NCBI RefSeq assembly: GCF_024359545.1
Contig: NZ_JAKQZG010000006.1
Coordinates: 124,001-188,000 of the forward strand
Source: Jiella marina
Lineage (GTDB): Bacteria > Pseudomonadota > Alphaproteobacteria > Rhizobiales > Rhizobiaceae
Length of the DNA: 64,000 bases
Direction: 5' to 3'
Part shown: in pieces, positions 60,911-64,000 of the stretch
How the letters are laid out: each line of letters begins with the position of its first letter
How positions within the stretch are numbered: position 1 is the first letter of the stretch
Notes under the pieces: model-generated
Databases searched by the model: none
Seen by the model: the letters and a program-made list of their open reading frames with translations, nothing else
What the model was told of the DNA's origin: nothing
Made by a program: the position numbers and the translations under genes

Positions 60911-63900
60911 ATGGCTCCAACGATTCTTTCGATCCCGCCCGGCCGGCCGTTCCTGAAGACCCTGGCCGAGGGTCTCCTCGCCGGGCAAGTGATCGAGGGT
61001 TTCCGCTATGCGGGCGATCCGCTGTCGCTCGCCGATGTCACGATCTACGTTCCGAGCCGGCGCGCCGCGCGCAGTCTTGCCGGCGCCTTCGTGCAGGCCT
61101 TGGGCGGCAGGGCGGCGATCCTGCCGCGCATCCGCCCGATCGGCGAAGGGGATGAGGCTGAGATCTTCGCTGCCGGCGCCGATGCCGATCCCGCCGCACG
61201 GCTGTCGGCGATGCCAGAACTCGAACGGCGCCTCAGCCTGGCCCGCCTCGCCCGGCAATGGCGCCATCTGGCCGACCGGGTGGCCGGCGAGCCGGTGGAA
61301 GGCGCGCCCGAGCGGATGACCTCGGCGGCCGAGGCCCTGTGGCTGGCCGGCGATCTGGGTGCCCTTCTGGATGAGATCGAGACCGAGAAGACCTCCTTCG
61401 CCAAGCTCGCCGGGCTCGCCCCGGAATCTCTCGCCGCCTGGTGGCAGACGACGCTGTCTTTCCTGTCCATCGTCACCGAGCACTGGCCCGCTCATCTCGA
61501 GGAACGCGGCGTCATGAGCGAGGCCGCGGCCAAGAACCGCTGGCTCGAGAACGAGGCTGCACGGCTTCGCGCAGGCGAAGCGGACGGCCCCGTGGTCCTC
61601 GCCGGTTCGACCGCGACGGCGCCGGCCACGCGCGATCTCATGCATGCGATCGCCCATCTGCCGCAGGGCGCGCTCGTCCTGCCCGGCCTCGACCGCCACA
61701 TCGGTAGCCAAGGTTTCGCGGCGATCGACCGCGACCTTGCCATCGCCTCACCCGGCCATCCGCAATATGGCCTGAAGACCATCCTCACTCGTTTCGCCCT
61801 TTCGCCGGAACAGGTGCCGCATCTCGATGCGGAGCTTTCGCCGAAGCTTGTGTCGCGCGAGGCCTTTCTGTCCCACGCCCTGCGGCCGGCCGAAACCACC
61901 GCCGCCTGGGCCGACGACGCCGAGCGGCATGGACCGGATGCCCTCGACGACATCGCCCTGATCGAAGCCGCCGAGCCACGCCTTGAAGCGCTCGCCATCG
62001 CGGTCGCCATGCGAGATGCACTGGAGCACCCCGGCAAAAGCGTGGCCCTGATCACGCCGGATCGACGGCTTGCCCGCCGGGTCATTTCCGAACTCGACCG
62101 CTTCGGCATCACGGCGAATGATTCCGCCGGCCAGCCGCTCGATGCGACCGCGCCCGGCACACTTCTGTCGGCGCTGCTGAAGGTCGTGTTCGAACCCGGC
62201 GACCCGGTCGCGCTTCTCGGGCTCCTGAAACACCCGCTCTGCCGCCTCGGCCGTGTCCCGATCGAGGCCCGCAACGCCGCCCGCGCCATCGAGCTTCTGG
62301 TGCTGCGCGGCACTGTCGCCTTCGCCGATGGCGGCGCGCTGGCGACGCTGGTGAAGGAGCGGCTGGACGAGATCGAGGCCCTGCCGGCCGGCGAGGCCGG
62401 GCGTCTGCTCTCGAGGCCCGCCCGCCACATCAAGGCAAGCGACTACGAATCGGTCCGGCAATTCGCCGCCGATTTCGAGGCGGCGATCGCCCCCCTTACC
62501 GCCCTGCGAGAGGCCGATCCGGCCGAGCTTCCGGACTACGCCGTCTCCATCACCAAAGCGCTGGAAGCGCTGGCCTGCGATCCGGCCGGCCACCCGAAGG
62601 AGCTTTATTCCGGAGAGAATGGTGCCGCGCTCGCCGGGCTTCTCTCCGAACTGGTCGCCGCGCCACGAACCGGCTTCGCCTTTCCGCCCTATGAATTGCC
62701 TGACGCCATCGCCGCACTGTCCGCCGGCGTGACGGTGAAGCCCCGCGGTGGCCTGTCGGCCCGGGCCTTCGTCTGGGGGACGCTGGAGGCGCGGCTCGAA
62801 ACCGTCGACACGGCGATCCTCGGCTCGCTCAATGAGGGCGTCTGGCCGGCCGGCGCGCGCAATGGCGCGTTCCTCTCTAGGCTGATGCGCCGCGAGATCG
62901 CCCTCGACCCGCCAGAGCGCCGGATCGGACTGGCCGCCCACGACTTCTGGATGGCGATGGGTGCTGAGCGCGTCATCCTCACCCGCTCGCGTCGGATGGA
63001 CGGAGCGCCGACGCTGGCCTCGCGCTGGCTGCAACGGCTGACGACGCTGGCCGGCGCCGAGGCGACGAACACGATCCGGGAGCGCGGCGATGTCTTTTTT
63101 GCTGCCGCCGAAAGCCTGGACGTGGCGGAAGACAGGCCGCGCATCCCGCGCCCGGAGCCACGACCGCCAGTCGAGATGCGCCCGCGCCGGTATTCGGTAA
63201 CGGAAGTCGAGACGCTGATCCGCGACCCTTACGCGATCCACGCCAAACGCATCCTGAAGCTGGAACCGCTGCCGCCTCTGATGCGCGCCCCCCATGCGGC
63301 CGAGCGCGGCAGTCTGGTCCACGCAGTCGTCGCAGATTTCGTCATCAAGGGAATCGACCCGATGGCGGCGGATGCGGCGGAAGAGCTGATCGCGATCGCC
63401 CGCCAGCATTTCGACCGCGAGGCCCTGCCGCCGGATATCGAGGCGGTGTGGTGGCCGCGCATGGTCGGCACGATCGGCCATTTCCTCGGCTGGGAGCGGG
63501 ACCGCCACGATACTTTGCGAGAGCGCATGGCCGAGCGACAGGGGACCAGCGATTTTCCGGCGATTGGCATCAAACTCACCGGCCGCTCGGACCGGATCGA
63601 CCGCCTCACCGACGGTTCGCTCGTCATTCTCGACTTCAAGACCGGCACCCAGCCCTCGGTGAAGCAGGCGCGCAGCCTTCTCGCGCCGCAGCTCGCGCTC
63701 GAAGGCGGCATGGCGCTGCGCGGTGATTTCGAGGGAACCCGGCCGGGCGATCGTCTGAACGATCTCGCCTATGTGCGGCTGCGCGAACGCGAACTGAAAG
63801 AGGAGACGATCGCCACCGCCGGCACGAAGAGCGAACCGCCCGTCGACCCGACCGACCTGTCGCGGCAGGCGATCGCCCGCTTCGAGCGGCTCGCCGCGCG

Positions 63901-64000
63901 GACGCTTCTCGCCGACACGCCGTTTCGCTCGCGGGTCCGGCCGGTCTATGCCCGCGAATATGGTGGGGACTACGACCATCTCGCCCGGGTCAAGGAATGG
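60911..64000 (+). CDS. addB: Double-strand break repair protein AddB (partial, runs off the window)
   Basis: AddB is the non-helicase nuclease subunit of the AddAB helicase-nuclease that processes broken DNA ends for recombination. From the ATG at 60911 the frame stays open to the last base (1030 codons), so the end is missing. The N-terminal PPGRPFLKTL stands where a Walker A would be and is degenerate, as is usual in alphaproteobacterial AddB. The C-terminal PD-(D/E)XK nuclease shows GSLVHAVV, GRSDRID and ILDFKTG (about residues 795-920). addA would be expected downstream outside the window. Confidence 0.95.
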   Translation, partial: MAPTILSIPPGRPFLKTLAEGLLAGQVIEGFRYAGDPLSLADVTIYVPSRRAARSLAGAFVQALGGRAAILPRIRPIGEGDEAEIFAAGADADPAARLSAMPELERRLSLARLARQWRHLADRVAGEPVEGAPERMTSAAEALWLAGDLGALLDEIETEKTSFAKLAGLAPESLAAWWQTTLSFLSIVTEHWPAHLEERGVMSEAAAKNRWLENEAARLRAGEADGPVVLAGSTATAPATRDLMHAIAHLPQGALVLPGLDRHIGSQGFAAIDRDLAIASPGHPQYGLKTILTRFALSPEQVPHLDAELSPKLVSREAFLSHALRPAETTAAWADDAERHGPDALDDIALIEAAEPRLEALAIAVAMRDALEHPGKSVALITPDRRLARRVISELDRFGITANDSAGQPLDATAPGTLLSALLKVVFEPGDPVALLGLLKHPLCRLGRVPIEARNAARAIELLVLRGTVAFADGGALATLVKERLDEIEALPAGEAGRLLSRPARHIKASDYESVRQFAADFEAAIAPLTALREADPAELPDYAVSITKALEALACDPAGHPKELYSGENGAALAGLLSELVAAPRTGFAFPPYELPDAIAALSAGVTVKPRGGLSARAFVWGTLEARLETVDTAILGSLNEGVWPAGARNGAFLSRLMRREIALDPPERRIGLAAHDFWMAMGAERVILTRSRRMDGAPTLASRWLQRLTTLAGAEATNTIRERGDVFFAAAESLDVAEDRPRIPRPEPRPPVEMRPRRYSVTEVETLIRDPYAIHAKRILKLEPLPPLMRAPHAAERGSLVHAVVADFVIKGIDPMAADAAEELIAIARQHFDREALPPDIEAVWWPRMVGTIGHFLGWERDRHDTLRERMAERQGTSDFPAIGIKLTGRSDRIDRLTDGSLVILDFKTGTQPSVKQARSLLAPQLALEGGMALRGDFEGTRPGDRLNDLAYVRLRERELKEETIATAGTKSEPPVDPTDLSRQAIARFERLAARTLLADTPFRSRVRPVYAREYGGDYDHLARVKEW

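Noticed and set aside
61748-63979. A 743-codon minus-strand open frame
   Set aside because: It is antisense to addB, which continues in frame to the window end with its nuclease motifs; the antisense translation has no domain.

Overview
The window reads as chromosomal DNA of a GC-rich alphaproteobacterium of the Hyphomicrobiales (Rhizobiales). The support is a gene set for lipid A with a very long acyl chain (acpXL, two fabF-type XL genes, adhXL, lpxXL), a BacA/SbmA transporter, a LexA gene with operators of the alphaproteobacterial type (GTTC-N7-GTTC), an AddB-type repair nuclease, and the linked runs tpiA-secG-pyrG-kdsA-eno and ppiD-trpD-trpC-moaC-moeA-lexA. I cannot fix the genus; the Aurantimonadaceae/Rhizobiaceae neighbourhood is a guess. 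No rRNA, tRNA, CRISPR array, insertion sequence or prophage is visible.

Layout. 0.3-3.7 kb: a molybdenum hydroxylase of the IorAB type with a c-type cytochrome, closed by a strong terminator. 4-7.1 kb: the ABC and adaptor subunits of a type I secretion system. 7.3-17.3 kb: two very large TPR-glycosyltransferases and all four dTDP-L-rhamnose genes (rfbD, rfbB, rfbC, and divergent rfbA). 17.5-26 kb: a formate/nitrite-type channel, then eno, kdsA, a VOC protein, pyrG, secG and tpiA on the minus strand, interrupted by a low-GC amidase gene on the plus strand. 26.3-32.6 kb: a tightly overlapped plus-strand run of ppiD-like, trpD, trpC, moaC and moeA, then lexA. 32.8-39.7 kb: bacA, a luxR-alkB pair, hslU, nth, a DUF2244 gene and an Ada-like methyltransferase. 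39.8-44.5 kb: a sugar ABC importer with a lactonase-like hydrolase and an aldo/keto reductase. 45-53.9 kb: pncB, an MFS carrier, an unrecognised 219-residue protein, glutamine-dependent nadE, a DedA protein, a hemerythrin-like protein and a MarR-DODA pair. 54.8-60 kb: the acpXL cluster. 60.2 kb to the end: an L,D-transpeptidase and addB, which runs off the window.

How the genes fit together. Many concern the envelope: kdsA makes Kdo-8-phosphate, the acpXL cluster makes and attaches the long lipid A acyl chain, BacA is genetically tied to that same chain in rhizobia, the rml genes feed L-rhamnose to glycosyltransferases, and the YkuD enzyme and amidase act on peptidoglycan. moaC and moeA make the cofactor that the IorB-type enzyme needs. 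lexA, alkB, nth, the Ada-like gene and addB form a scattered DNA-repair theme. pncB and nadE supply NAD.

The most unusual points are the catalytically degenerate ketosynthase FabF2XL beside an intact FabF1XL (resembling a KS/chain-length-factor pair), the absence of fabZXL from its expected place, the translationally coupled luxR-alkB pair, the low-GC amidase inserted between pyrG and the VOC/kdsA/eno genes, the TPR-glycosyltransferase giants beside a type I exporter, and the unrecognised cysteine-free protein at 48.6 kb.
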